Assembly (NCBI GenBank): GCA_016869535.1
Contig: VGDX01000010.1
Location: 44,040 to 108,039, forward strand
Source of the DNA: Alphaproteobacteria bacterium
GTDB taxonomy: Bacteria; Pseudomonadota; Alphaproteobacteria; Rhizobiales; Methyloligellaceae
Direction of reading: 5' to 3'
Length of the DNA: 64,000 nucleotides
The notes beneath the pieces are model-generated. The model had not been told where the DNA came from, ran no database searches, and saw only the letters and a program-made list of their open reading frames with translations. Positions within the stretch are counted from its first letter, which is position 1, and every line of letters starts with the position of its first letter. The position numbers and the translations under genes are program-made. Positions 1-9,097 of the stretch are shown here, piece after piece.

Positions 1-114
1 GAAGGATATGTGCCCTTATCGCCGGGACAATTGCGCCGCGCCATCCATGCCGCCGATGATCGCTTCGGCGGCCGCATCACCTGGCATATTGTCTACGGCC
101 GGCTCACCGCTTGA
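1..114 (+). CDS. C-terminal end of an unidentified protein (gene starts before the window)
   Basis: Frame 1 is open from the first base and reads 37 codons to a TGA at 112-114, ending ...WHIVYGRLTA. The residues look protein-like (alternating hydrophobic and charged, GGRITWHIV) and the frame ends 11 bases past the stop of bioA, an ordinary tail-to-tail arrangement. Too little is visible to name a family. It could also be a chance frame, although the neighbouring bioA ends neatly against it. Confidence 0.45.
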   Translation, partial: EGYVPLSPGQLRRAIHAADDRFGGRITWHIVYGRLTA

Positions 115-1441
115 GCGAATCGAGACCCTCGATAAGCCCTGCATAGGCTCGGGACATCTCCTCGTCCGTGATGCAATAAGGTGGCATCAGATAAAGCGTA
201 GAGCCGAGCGGCCGGATATTGAGACCGTGCGCGAGATACCAGGCTTTCAGCTTGCGGCTTTCGTCGGATTGATAGGCGCCTATATCCTTCACGTCGAAGG
301 CAACGATCGAGCCGAGAACACGCGGACGCGTCACATCGGAGCGTCGTTGCAGCTCCGCCAGCAACTCCCGGTGCCGCAGGTTGATGGCTTGGATGCGTTC
401 CAAAGTCTTCTCTTCCTCGAACAGGTCGAGCGAGGCGCAGGCCACGGCGCAGGCAAGTGGGTTGGCGGTGAAGGAATGGCCATGGGGAAGGGCGCGATCG
501 AAGCTTTCGCCCAGAAAAGCCTCGAAGATTGCTTCTCGCGCCACCGTCACGGCCATCGGCATATAGCCCGCGGTCAGCCCCTTCGACAGGCAGACAAGGT
601 CCGGCACCACGTCCGCCTGTTCGAGTGCGAAGAGCGTTCCGGTGCGTCCAAACCCTGTCATCACCTCGTCGAAGATGACGATGACGCCGAACGCTTGCGC
701 CGTTTCGACCAGGCGCTTGAGAAAACTCGGGCGACAGACGCGCATGCCACCCGCCCCTTGCAGCAAAGGCTCGATGATCATCGCTGCGATGCTTTGCCCA
801 CGTTCTGCCAGCAAAGCCTGGAAAGCCGATAGAGCCCCGGCTTCCCGCTCCTCGACGGCATCGTCGCCTTCGAAGGTCGCGGGATAGGGCAGTACGAGGA
901 CCTGGCACATCAGGTCGCGGAACGGCTTGAACATCTGCGAGCCGCGTCCGACCGACATGGCGCCGAGCGTATCGCCGTGATAGCCGCCATCGAAAGCGAG
1001 CAGCAGGGTGCGACGCGGTTCGCCGCGATTGATCCAGTATTGATAAGCGATTTTGAGCGCGACCTCGACCGAGGTCGAACCGTCGTCGGAAAAGAACACG
1101 CGGGAGAGATCGCCCGGCAGGAGGCGCACCAGCCGTTCCGCAAGATCCACGGCAGGCGCGTGCGTGAAGCCCGCGAACATCACATGCTCGAATTCTGCGG
1201 CCTGCTTCGCCAGCGCCGCATTCAGCTTAGGATGCGCGTGGCCATGCGTGCAGGTCCACCAGGAGGAGACAAGATCAAGAATCTCCGTGCCGTCCGCATC
1301 GAAGAGAGTTGCGGCCTTGGCCCGCGCAATAACCGTGGGTTCGCCTTCGGTGCCATGCTGGGTAAAGGGATGCCAGACATATCGGCGATCGCCCGCGATC
1401 ACCTCGCGCGCCGGACGATTTCGGTTCGGCGCCTCGTTCAC
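104..1441 (-). CDS. bioA: Adenosylmethionine-8-amino-7-oxononanoate aminotransferase
   Basis: BioA is a cytosolic PLP enzyme that transfers an amino group from S-adenosylmethionine to KAPA to give DAPA in biotin synthesis. The 445-residue product has the usual BioA length and the family signature WHPFTQ near residue 24. It also has the substrate-site stretch SSWWTCTHGHAHP, the class-III aminotransferase core IIEPLLQGAGGM, and the PLP lysine in LSKGLTAGYMP. The ATG overlaps the TGA of bioD by four bases, so the two are translationally coupled. The rest of a bio operon (bioB, bioF) is not visible downstream because the window ends there. Confidence 0.96.
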   Translation of the reverse strand: MNEAPNRNRPAREVIAGDRRYVWHPFTQHGTEGEPTVIARAKAATLFDADGTEILDLVSSWWTCTHGHAHPKLNAALAKQAAEFEHVMFAGFTHAPAVDLAERLVRLLPGDLSRVFFSDDGSTSVEVALKIAYQYWINRGEPRRTLLLAFDGGYHGDTLGAMSVGRGSQMFKPFRDLMCQVLVLPYPATFEGDDAVEEREAGALSAFQALLAERGQSIAAMIIEPLLQGAGGMRVCRPSFLKRLVETAQAFGVIVIFDEVMTGFGRTGTLFALEQADVVPDLVCLSKGLTAGYMPMAVTVAREAIFEAFLGESFDRALPHGHSFTANPLACAVACASLDLFEEEKTLERIQAINLRHRELLAELQRRSDVTRPRVLGSIVAFDVKDIGAYQSDESRKLKAWYLAHGLNIRPLGSTLYLMPPYCITDEEMSRAYAGLIEGLDSLKR

Positions 1442-2070
1442 GACGCCATCCTCGCAAGCTTATGGAGATCGATCTCTGGCTTTATGGCCAGCAGCGACGA
1501 CCGCGTCACGCTGTCAAGCCAAGGAATCTCCGCGATGACTTCAACCTGTCCGTAACGTTCGATTGCCGCGCGGTTATGCGGTGTGTCGGGGCCACTGATA
1601 ATGATACCGGCAAGGGGGAGTCCGCGCCGGCGGATCGCTTCCAGCGACAACAGCGTGTGATTGATAGTGCCGAGGGTCGAGCGCGATACGAGAATGATCG
1701 GCAGGTCGAGCTCTTCGGCCAAATCGATCACATAAGCGTCGCCCGTCAACGGCACCATCAAGCCGCCGGCCCCTTCGACGATCAACGGACGGTCGCAGGG
1801 CGGCGGCACGAGCTTTTCGAATTCGATGGTGATATTTGCGCGCCGGGCCGCCTCGTGCGGGGCCATCGCTTCCGGCAGGACATAGGCTTCCGGCAGGATA
1901 CGGTCTGCTGTCACACCGGCAAGACGACGTATTATGGCTGAATCGGTTTCCGGTTCGGTGCCGGCCTGGACGGGTTTCCAGTAACAGGCGTCGAGCTGGG
2001 TCAGCAGCCAGGCCGCAGCGAGGGTCTTGCCGACATCCGTGTCGGTCCCCGTGACGAAGAAGCCATGCAC
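1438..2070 (-). CDS. bioD: Dethiobiotin synthetase
   Basis: BioD is an ATP-dependent carboxylase that closes the ureido ring of DAPA to form dethiobiotin, the step after BioA. The 210-residue product opens with the BioD P-loop, GTDTDVGKT at about residues 8-16, and contains the VEGAGGLMVPL motif of the family. It is the first visible gene of a bioD-bioA unit (4-base overlap). The 130 bases upstream are shared with the divergent transporter gene at 2203 and must hold promoters for both. I saw no clear BioR-type operator in that gap. Confidence 0.95.
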   Translation of the reverse strand: MHGFFVTGTDTDVGKTLAAAWLLTQLDACYWKPVQAGTEPETDSAIIRRLAGVTADRILPEAYVLPEAMAPHEAARRANITIEFEKLVPPPCDRPLIVEGAGGLMVPLTGDAYVIDLAEELDLPIILVSRSTLGTINHTLLSLEAIRRRGLPLAGIIISGPDTPHNRAAIERYGQVEVIAEIPWLDSVTRSSLLAIKPEIDLHKLARMAS

Positions 2071-2202
2071 GATGGAAGGTCTCCAGCTAAGGCCCGAAGG
2101 GACGAGTGGGTGACTTTATCGGGCCAAGGTAGCGAGGCAAGGAGGGTGGACGAGGACCTTGTTTTCAGGCCACAAAGCGCACTCACCTGAGCAAAGCCAA
2201 AC

Positions 2203-3756
2203 ATGCGTTCCAGCATCACTCTTTCCCTTGTCGCGTTGCTTGCCTTTGGCCTTATGGCGGGGGCGGAGGCCAAGACGTTGCGCATGGCCTACGACGCCGA
2301 TCCGACCTCGCTCGACCCGCACGAGCAATTGTCGGGCGCCACGTTACAGCTTTCGCATCTTCTGTTCGATCCGCTGGTGCGCTTTCGCCAGGACATGTCG
2401 CTCGAACCGCGTCTGGCCAAAAGCTGGGAACAGCTCGACGACCGAACCACGCGCTTTCATCTGCTTGACGGCGTGAAATTTCATTCAGGCCGCACGCTGT
2501 CGGCCCAGGACGTGGTGTGGACCTTCAACCGGCTGAAACAAAGTCCCGACTTCAAGGCATTGTTCGAACCTTTCGAAGGCGCGCGAGCCATCGACGACCT
2601 GACCGTCGATCTCATCACCAAGGGGCCTTATCCGCTGGTGCTCAACCTCGCCACGTACATCTTTCCGATGGACCGGCAATTCTATACGGGCGAGGACGAA
2701 CGCGGCCGCGCCAAAGACCAGATCGTCAAGCATGGCGCATCCTTCGCCTCGTCTAATGCGAGCGGCACCGGACCATTTACCGTGACGGAACGGGAGCAGG
2801 GCGTGCGTCTGGAACTGAACCGCTTCGCCGATTATTGGGACAAGGAGTCGCCCGGCAATGTCGAGCGCATTGTATTGACGCCCATCAAGGAGGCGGCCAC
2901 GCGGGTGGCGGCGCTCCTTGCCGGCGATGTCGATTTCATCACGCCGGTGCCGCCGACCGATCTCGCGCGCATCAAGGATAATGACTGCTGCACGCTGGTC
3001 ACCATGCCGAGCCCGCGCATCCTCATGTTTCAGCTCAATCAGGAGCGCGTGCCGGCATTCAAGGATCCGAGGGTGCGGCTTGCCATCAATTATGCGGTCA
3101 ACCGCGAAGGCATCGCCGAGAAGATCATGCGCGGGCTGGCAACGGCTGCCGGTCAGTTCAGTCCTGACGGTTATGCCGGTTACGATCCGGCACTCACGCC
3201 GCGCTTCGACGTTGCCAAAGCCAAGGCGCTGATGAAGGAGGCGGGATACGAGGACGGCTTCTCGGTGACCATGATGGCGCCCAACAACCGCTATATCGGC
3301 GATCAGCGCATCGCCGAGGCGGTCGCCGCCATGCTCGCCAAGATCGGCATCAAGGTCGATCTCGAGACCATGCCCAAGGCGCAATATTGGCAGCGCTTCG
3401 ACGAGCGCGCGGCCGACATCATGATGATCGGTTGGCAATCCGACACGCAGGACTCGGCGAATTTCTATGAGTTCCTGGTGATGACGCCGGACCAGGAGAC
3501 GGGCTACGGCCAGTACAATGCCGGCAATTATTCAAATTCCGAGGTCGACCGGCTGACGCTCGAAACGCAAACCATGACCGATGAGAAGGCACGCGCCGAA
3601 GTCCTGCGCAAGATCGAGCGCATCCTCTATGACGACGCAGCGGTCCTGCCGCTGCAATGGCCGCATCTCTCCTGGGCCGCGCGCAGGAATGTCAGGATCG
3701 AGCCGGTGGTCAATGTCATCGATATGCCCTATCTCGGTGATCTGGTCATCGATTAG
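2203..3756 (+). CDS. Peptide/nickel-type ABC transporter substrate-binding protein (SBP family 5)
   Basis: This is a periplasmic solute-binding protein of the dipeptide/oligopeptide class. A Sec signal peptide covers residues 1-23, with likely cleavage after AGAEA. The mature part begins TLRMAYDADPTSLDPHEQ, the hallmark start of family-5 binding proteins, and the family block KFHSGRTLSAQDVVWTFNR follows. At 517 residues it has normal family length. Two permease genes at 5134 and 6123 should be its membrane partners, although two unrelated small genes lie in between. The substrate cannot be read from sequence: peptides, nickel or opines are all possible for this family. Confidence 0.92.
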   Translation: MRSSITLSLVALLAFGLMAGAEAKTLRMAYDADPTSLDPHEQLSGATLQLSHLLFDPLVRFRQDMSLEPRLAKSWEQLDDRTTRFHLLDGVKFHSGRTLSAQDVVWTFNRLKQSPDFKALFEPFEGARAIDDLTVDLITKGPYPLVLNLATYIFPMDRQFYTGEDERGRAKDQIVKHGASFASSNASGTGPFTVTEREQGVRLELNRFADYWDKESPGNVERIVLTPIKEAATRVAALLAGDVDFITPVPPTDLARIKDNDCCTLVTMPSPRILMFQLNQERVPAFKDPRVRLAINYAVNREGIAEKIMRGLATAAGQFSPDGYAGYDPALTPRFDVAKAKALMKEAGYEDGFSVTMMAPNNRYIGDQRIAEAVAAMLAKIGIKVDLETMPKAQYWQRFDERAADIMMIGWQSDTQDSANFYEFLVMTPDQETGYGQYNAGNYSNSEVDRLTLETQTMTDEKARAEVLRKIERILYDDAAVLPLQWPHLSWAARRNVRIEPVVNVIDMPYLGDLVID

Positions 3757-3780
3757 GCTTGGCCATCTGGAGATTCTCCC

Positions 3781-4314
3781 ATGTTGAAAAAGGTCCTCAT
3801 CGCTCTCGCGGCCCTTATCCTGATTTTCGTCGTCGTGGTTGCCCTTCAGCCTTCCGAATTTCATGTCGAACGGTCGGCCACCATCGCAGCGCCGCAAGAT
3901 GAAGTCTTTGCGCAGGTGAACGACTTCAGGAAGTGGGACGCCTGGTCGCCTTGGGCGAAGCTCGATCCTCAGGCGAAGATAGCGTTCGAGGGCCCGCCGT
4001 CGGGTGAAGGCACGGTGATGACCTGGGCCGGTAATGACAAGGTTGGCGAGGGTAAGATGACGCTCGACGAGAGTCGTCCCAGCGATCTGGTCAAGATCAA
4101 GGTCGATTTCGTGAGGCCCTTCGAGGGAAGCAACACGTCACAGTTTACCTTCAAGCCGGATGGCGACCGGACGTCCGTCACCTGGACGATGGATGCCCGC
4201 CACAATTTCTTCGAGAAGGCCTTCTGTCTGATCATGAACGGCAAGAAGATGGTCGGCGACGATATGGAAAAGGGCTTGACCCAGATGAAGTCGGTCGCCG
4301 AGTCCGGCAGTTAG
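3781..4314 (+). CDS. SRPBCC (polyketide cyclase/START-like) family protein with N-terminal membrane anchor
   Basis: Residues 5-23 (VLIALAALILIFVVVVAL) form one hydrophobic helix, probably an uncleaved membrane anchor. Residues 30-170 form an SRPBCC fold of the polyketide_cyc type, shown by ERSATIAAPQDEVFAQVNDF near the start, FRKWDAWSPWAKLDP, and a final TWTMDARHNFFEKAF. Such proteins bind hydrophobic ligands, but the ligand is unknown here. The gene starts 24 bases after the binding protein and is co-directional, so it is probably co-transcribed. No catalytic residue can be assigned. Confidence 0.82.
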   Translation: MLKKVLIALAALILIFVVVVALQPSEFHVERSATIAAPQDEVFAQVNDFRKWDAWSPWAKLDPQAKIAFEGPPSGEGTVMTWAGNDKVGEGKMTLDESRPSDLVKIKVDFVRPFEGSNTSQFTFKPDGDRTSVTWTMDARHNFFEKAFCLIMNGKKMVGDDMEKGLTQMKSVAESGS

Positions 4315-4475
4315 GGCTGCGGCCTGGTCCAGCCTGTCGCATTGGTCAGCGGGTGTTTGCTCAAGTATAAACGAGGGTGTTGAACGCGCCTGGCGGCCGG
4401 AACGAGTATCCGCTATGGTCCGTTAGACTGGTGTAGGGGGGCGGAAAGCACAGTCGGACCAACCCGCTCACGGAG

Positions 4476-5126
4476 ATGACGTCGGACGTCCTGAGTGCCG
4501 ATGTTTTGCCGAGGCCGCCGCCGAGGGCCCGGGCCATGGCGGTCATGGCCGGAGTCGGTGCGCTCACCGGCCTGATCTCCAGCCTGCCATCGCCCTTGCC
4601 TGAATTGCGCCTTGAGGAGCCGGACATCCTCATCAATGCCCAAGGCGTGCCGCTCCATGCGGGAATCGTTTTTGGCGCCGGTATCGCCCTCATGCTGTGG
4701 CGTTGGGCCAACCGCGATCCCATGAAATGTCTGCTCGCCTTCGCGCTGACGCTGATCGGCTGGCTGGTCGCGATCAATACCGCCGAAGACGTGTTTTCGG
4801 CTGTGGTGGGTTCGGACCTGTTCGGCACCGCGCCAGGCGCCAAGGCAAACCGGGAGATGGTCGGTTGGCTGATCGGCGGTCTTAGCGGCGGAGCCGTCGG
4901 CGCGGGTTTCACGGCCTTCGCGGCGGGCATACCGGCGCAAGTCATCAGGCGCACCCGGATCTGGGCGCCAATCATCGCCAGTGGCGCGCTGTTAGGGCTG
5001 CTACTTTATCCAGCGGTTCTCCTGACCGCCATCGTGCTCCTCTATGTGCCATGGCAGGCTGCAGTCGCCGCCGGCATCGCCTATGGTCTCACCGAACCGT
5101 GGGCACGAGATCTGAATCAGGCATAA
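4476..5126 (+). CDS. Uncharacterised multi-pass membrane protein
   Basis: The 216-residue product has about five or six hydrophobic segments: around residues 20-40, 58-74, 82-98, 128-152 and 165-205. The last is a long hydrophobic stretch containing IIASGALLGLLLYPAVLLTAIVLLYVPW. Many Gly and Ala residues suggest tightly packed helices. I do not recognise the family. It lies eight bases before the first permease gene and after the SRPBCC gene, all on the + strand, so it may belong to the transporter transcript. It does not resemble an ABC ATPase or permease. Confidence 0.6.
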   Translation: MTSDVLSADVLPRPPPRARAMAVMAGVGALTGLISSLPSPLPELRLEEPDILINAQGVPLHAGIVFGAGIALMLWRWANRDPMKCLLAFALTLIGWLVAINTAEDVFSAVVGSDLFGTAPGAKANREMVGWLIGGLSGGAVGAGFTAFAAGIPAQVIRRTRIWAPIIASGALLGLLLYPAVLLTAIVLLYVPWQAAVAAGIAYGLTEPWARDLNQA

Positions 5127-5133
5127 TCCAACC

Positions 5134-6126
5134 ATGAAAGCGCTTGCCTCCGGCGCGGCCTTTATCGGGCACCGCCTCATCCAGGCCATGCTCGTCATGC
5201 TGACGATCCTGGTGATCGCCTTTGCCGTACGTGCGGCGCTCGGCGATCCCTTGCGCGAGATCATGGGGGAAGCGGTGCCCGTAGCCGAACGGGCCAAGCT
5301 TGCGCAGGAACTTGGCCTCGACAAACCCTGGCCGGTGCAGCTTGCGCGCTATCTCGGCGGCGCCGCTACCGGCGATCTCGGCACGTCTTATATCTATAAG
5401 CGCTCGACCGTTGCGGTGATCCTCGCCAAATTTCCGGCGAGCTTCGAACTCGTGCTGGGAGCGGGCCTGATCGTGCTTCTGCTGGCGGTTCCCGCAGGCA
5501 TCTATTGCGCCGTACGGCCCGATGCGCTTGGCGCGCGGCTGATTTTGGGTCTGAGTGTGCTCGGCATCTCCATTCCTGTGTTCCTCACCGGCATTTTTCT
5601 CATCACCATATTCTCCGTCTGGCTTAACTGGTTGCCGGCATTCGGCCGCGGCGAAACGGTCGATCTCGGTTTCTGGGACACTGGCCTTTTGACGCGAGAC
5701 GGGTTAGCGCATCTCATCCTTCCGGCGATCACGCTGTCCTCGATCATGCTGCCGCTGTTCATCAGATTGGTGCGCGGCGCCATGCTGGATGAGCTCGGCC
5801 AAGATTATGTCCGCACCGCCCGCGCCAAAGGCGCGCGGCCGTTACGTGTGTGGCTTAGGCACGCTCTGCGGAACGCACTCTTGCCACTCGTTGCCGTCGG
5901 TGGACTGCAGGCCGGCACGCTCATTGCGTACACATTGCTCACCGAGACTGTCTTCCAATGGCCGGGCATGGGGTTTTTGTTTCTGGAAGCCGTGACGCGC
6001 TCCGACATACCCCTCATCACCACCTATCTGGTTTTCGTCGGCCTGCTCTTCGTGATCGTCAACACGCTGGTGGACGTCCTGAGCCTTACGCTTGACCCTC
6101 GCGTCAGCCTCGAGGGCGCTCGATGA
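5134..6126 (+). CDS. ABC transporter permease, DppB/OppB type
   Basis: Inner-membrane permease of a peptide-type ABC importer. It shows an N-terminal helix, the family block AERAKLAQELGLDKPWPVQLARYL, and six membrane spans. The cytoplasmic EAA loop reads DYVRTARAKGARPLRVWLRHALRNALLPL at about residues 220-250, which is where the ATPase would dock. Its 330 residues match DppB length. It overlaps the next permease by four bases (ATGA). It should form a heterodimer with the 6123 product and receive substrate from the binding protein at 2203. Confidence 0.93.
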   Translation: MKALASGAAFIGHRLIQAMLVMLTILVIAFAVRAALGDPLREIMGEAVPVAERAKLAQELGLDKPWPVQLARYLGGAATGDLGTSYIYKRSTVAVILAKFPASFELVLGAGLIVLLLAVPAGIYCAVRPDALGARLILGLSVLGISIPVFLTGIFLITIFSVWLNWLPAFGRGETVDLGFWDTGLLTRDGLAHLILPAITLSSIMLPLFIRLVRGAMLDELGQDYVRTARAKGARPLRVWLRHALRNALLPLVAVGGLQAGTLIAYTLLTETVFQWPGMGFLFLEAVTRSDIPLITTYLVFVGLLFVIVNTLVDVLSLTLDPRVSLEGAR

Positions 6127-7043
6127 GCACCGAAGCGATGCGCAGCGAATCCGTCTCGATGCTCGCCTTCGCGGCTGCGCGGCCCGGTGCGGCGATTGCT
6201 GCCATCCTGTTCGGCATTATTGCGCTGGCGTCGGCATTCGCGCCGCTCATCGCGCCTCACGATCCGTTCGATCTGGCGAGCTTCGACATACTCGATGCCG
6301 AGTTACCGCCTTTCTGGCTTGAAGGGAGCGATCCGCGTTTTCTCCTCGGTACCGACGCGCAGGGGCGCGATCTGTTCAGCGCGATCCTTTACGGCACACG
6401 CATCTCGCTCATGGTCGGCATTCTGGCCGTGGTTATCCAAATGGCCATCGGCGTGCCTCTTGGTCTTTGGGCGGGGACTTCCGGCGGGAAAGTGGATAGC
6501 GTGGTGACACGATTGGCCGACATCCAGCTCTCGCTCTCCACCCTGATGATGGCCATCATCGTCATGGCCTTGTTTCGTGCCGGGCTTGGCGGAGAGACCC
6601 TAAGCCACATCGCCGTTCCCCTGCTCGTGATCGTCATCGGACTGGCGGAATGGCCGTTTTTCGCGCGCACGGCTCGCGCCGCCACTCAGGTTGAGTCAAC
6701 CAAGGACTATGTCCGTGCCGCCCGGGCGCTTGGCGCGAGCGGCGTCGCCATTGTGCACCGCCATATCCTGCCCAATATCATGTCACCGCTCATCGTGGTC
6801 GCCACGACGCAAGTGGCGGGCGCCATCATGGCCGAGGCGGCACTTTCCTTTCTCGGCCTTGGCATGCCGGTCACCAAGCCATCGCTCGGCACGCTGATCC
6901 GATCCGGCTTCGATCTCCTTTTCGCAGGTGCGTGGTGGGTCACGATCTTGCCCGGTCTGGTCCTGATCGGCCTTCTCGTTTCCGTCAATATGCTCGGTGA
7001 TGCACTGCGGGATGCGCTTAATCCGCGTCTAAATCGGCGTTGA
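6123..7043 (+). CDS. ABC transporter permease, DppC/OppC type
   Basis: Second permease of the peptide-type importer. The DppC N-terminal domain is visible (ASAFAPLIAPHDPFDL, then LLGTDAQGRDLFSAILYGTRISL). Membrane spans follow, then an EAA loop, DYVRAARALGASGVAIVHRHILPN, at about residues 195-220. It has 306 residues, normal for the family. It is translationally coupled to the DppB-like gene. No DppD or DppF ATPase follows: the next gene, 76 bases on, is glpX. The energising subunit must be encoded elsewhere or shared with another system. Confidence 0.93.
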   Translation: MSTEAMRSESVSMLAFAAARPGAAIAAILFGIIALASAFAPLIAPHDPFDLASFDILDAELPPFWLEGSDPRFLLGTDAQGRDLFSAILYGTRISLMVGILAVVIQMAIGVPLGLWAGTSGGKVDSVVTRLADIQLSLSTLMMAIIVMALFRAGLGGETLSHIAVPLLVIVIGLAEWPFFARTARAATQVESTKDYVRAARALGASGVAIVHRHILPNIMSPLIVVATTQVAGAIMAEAALSFLGLGMPVTKPSLGTLIRSGFDLLFAGAWWVTILPGLVLIGLLVSVNMLGDALRDALNPRLNRR

Positions 7044-7119
7044 AGTGCTTCAATTCACTCCAGCTTGAAATTTTAGCCATCTACGACCCATAAGGTATAG
7101 TGCGAGGAGAGGAGATCGT

Positions 7120-8115
7120 ATGGACACCACACGCCACGCCCAACCCGAACTTGTCTTTTCGCTACGCCGCGTGACCGAACGGGCAGCCTGCGCCGCCTTC
7201 AACTGGATCGGGCGAGGCGATGCCGATGACGGCGGACGGGCGGCACTTGACGCCATGCGCGCGGCTCTTGCGGAGGTCGACATCGATGCGGTGGTGGTAA
7301 TCGGCGAGGCGACCGCGGGCGAAGCGCCGCAGCCGCATCGCGGCGAACATCTCGGCAAGCCGGGCGCTGTCTTCAAGGCCGACATCGCCGTCGATCCGGT
7401 AGAGGGGACGAGTTATCTCGTGCGGGGCCTGACCAATGCACTCGCCGTTCTCGCCGTGGCGCCGCGGGGCACCATGCTGAATCCGGCGCCTGCCTTTTAC
7501 ATGGAGAAATTCGTGGCGAGCCCCGCCGCCCGCGGCAAGATCGAACCAACCTGGCCCACGAGCAAGAAACTCTCGACACTGGCCGACATCCTCAACAAAG
7601 ACGTGTCCGAACTAACGGTCTTCGTCCTTGAGAAGCCGCGCCACCGCGAGCTGGTGAACGGCATATTGGCGGCGGGAGCGCGTGTGGCCCTTTACCCCGC
7701 GGGCGACGTGGCGGGTGCGTTGATGGCCGCCATACCCGGCTCGGGTATTGACGCTCTGATGGGAACCGGCGGTACACCCGAAGGCGTTATGTCGGCATGC
7801 GCCATTCGAGCCATTGGCGGCGAGTTCCTCGCCCGCCTCGACCCGCAACTTCAGACCGAGACCAAGGCGGTGAAGGACGCCGGACTCGACACTTCGAGAT
7901 GGTACGACCGCGACGAGATCATCACCTCGGACGACGTGTTCTTCTGTGCGACGGGAATCACCACGGGCCTAATGCTGGAAGGCGTGGAACGCAGCAAGAC
8001 GCATTACAAAGTGCAGACCATGATGATCGCTGGCGCCAGCGGCGAGCGGCAGATCATGACGAGCTATATTCCGGTTGAGCGTCTGGCCAGCGTAGCGGCG
8101 CGTGACGTGGCGTAA
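7120..8115 (+). CDS. glpX: Class II fructose-1,6-bisphosphatase
   Basis: GlpX hydrolyses fructose 1,6-bisphosphate (often also sedoheptulose 1,7-bisphosphate) in gluconeogenesis and in Calvin-type cycles. The 331-residue product has the GlpX core: AALDAMRAALAEVDIDAVVVIGE, the metal/phosphate site DPVEGTSYLVRGL around residue 90, and MGTGGTPEGVMSACAIRAIGG near 210. The ATG follows a clear GGAGAGGAG ribosome-binding site. It heads the sugar-phosphate cluster, 52 bases before phosphoribulokinase. The pairing with Prk suggests both act on the same pentose/sedoheptulose pool. Confidence 0.95.
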   Translation: MDTTRHAQPELVFSLRRVTERAACAAFNWIGRGDADDGGRAALDAMRAALAEVDIDAVVVIGEATAGEAPQPHRGEHLGKPGAVFKADIAVDPVEGTSYLVRGLTNALAVLAVAPRGTMLNPAPAFYMEKFVASPAARGKIEPTWPTSKKLSTLADILNKDVSELTVFVLEKPRHRELVNGILAAGARVALYPAGDVAGALMAAIPGSGIDALMGTGGTPEGVMSACAIRAIGGEFLARLDPQLQTETKAVKDAGLDTSRWYDRDEIITSDDVFFCATGITTGLMLEGVERSKTHYKVQTMMIAGASGERQIMTSYIPVERLASVAARDVA

Positions 8116-8167
8116 ATAACAAAAAACGGCAAGAAGTTTTTTAGGTGAGGAAGCGCCTGGAGTAGGA

Positions 8168-9097
8168 ATGTCAAAGCGCGTGGACCATCCGATCATCCTC
8201 GGCATCGTGGGTGACTCGGCATCGGGAAAGACCACATTGTCGGCGGGCGTCGCCCAGATTCTGGGCGAAGAGCACTGCACGGTGTTCTGTACCGATGACT
8301 ACCATCGCTATGCTCGCAAGCAACGCAGCGAGATGGGCCTCTCGGCTCTCGATCCGCGCGCCAACTATATCGATATCATCGAGCAACATTTGCGGCTCTT
8401 GCGTCGCGGCGAACCGGTGCTCAAGCCCATCTACGATCATAATGACGGCACGCTGGAAGAGCCGGTTTATGTCAAGCCCAAGGAGTTCGTCATCGCCGAG
8501 GGTTTGTTGGGCTACACCACGCGCGCCATGCGCGATTGCTACGATGTGAAGATCTATCTCGATCCGCAGGAGGAGCTCAGGGTCAAATGGAAGCTCCGGC
8601 GCGACACGACCAAACGCGGATACACCCGCAAAGAAGTGCTTGACCAGCTTGAGCGTCGCCGGACCGACAGTTCGAACTTCATCCACCCGCAGCGTACTTT
8701 CGCCGACATCGTCATCCGTTTCCAAAAAGCGAAAGACGCCAACGGTTCGGATACCCAACTCGACGTGCGCCATATCCTGCGCCCGACACTGCCCCACCCG
8801 GACTTCACGCCATTGTTCGACGGGTCGAGCAATGCCGGCATGCACTTGGAGCTTGCCCGCGATCGTGACGGCAAGCCGGTCGATGTGCTCGAGATCAACG
8901 GCAATATCTCCGACAAGAGAGCCGAGAGAATCGAGGATTTGCTATGGAACCTCATTCCCGAGGCCGGGCATCTGCGTGACCAGGTCGGGCGTATCGATAT
9001 TGCTAATGGCGCGCCCAAAAGCCACCCGTTGGCGCTGACGCAGCTTCTGGTCAGCTATCATGCGGTCAAGGCCGCGATGGGTGTCCGCGCCTATTAG
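8168..9097 (+). CDS. prk: Phosphoribulokinase, class II-like
   Basis: Phosphoribulokinase phosphorylates ribulose 5-phosphate to ribulose 1,5-bisphosphate using ATP. Visible are the P-loop GDSASGKTT (residues 15-23), the block CTDDYHRYARKQR, ALDPRANYIDIIEQ, KPIYDHNDGTLEEP, and the lid-side RRDTTKRGYTRKE. These blocks resemble cyanobacterial/plant-type (class II) enzymes more than the roughly 290-residue CbbP of proteobacterial Calvin operons. It is 309 residues and has a GGAGTAGGA ribosome-binding site. RuBisCO is absent from the window, so the product may be used for carbon fixation from a distant locus, or as a regulatory metabolite as shown for Methylobacterium extorquens. Confidence 0.93.
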   Translation: MSKRVDHPIILGIVGDSASGKTTLSAGVAQILGEEHCTVFCTDDYHRYARKQRSEMGLSALDPRANYIDIIEQHLRLLRRGEPVLKPIYDHNDGTLEEPVYVKPKEFVIAEGLLGYTTRAMRDCYDVKIYLDPQEELRVKWKLRRDTTKRGYTRKEVLDQLERRRTDSSNFIHPQRTFADIVIRFQKAKDANGSDTQLDVRHILRPTLPHPDFTPLFDGSSNAGMHLELARDRDGKPVDVLEINGNISDKRAERIEDLLWNLIPEAGHLRDQVGRIDIANGAPKSHPLALTQLLVSYHAVKAAMGVRAY

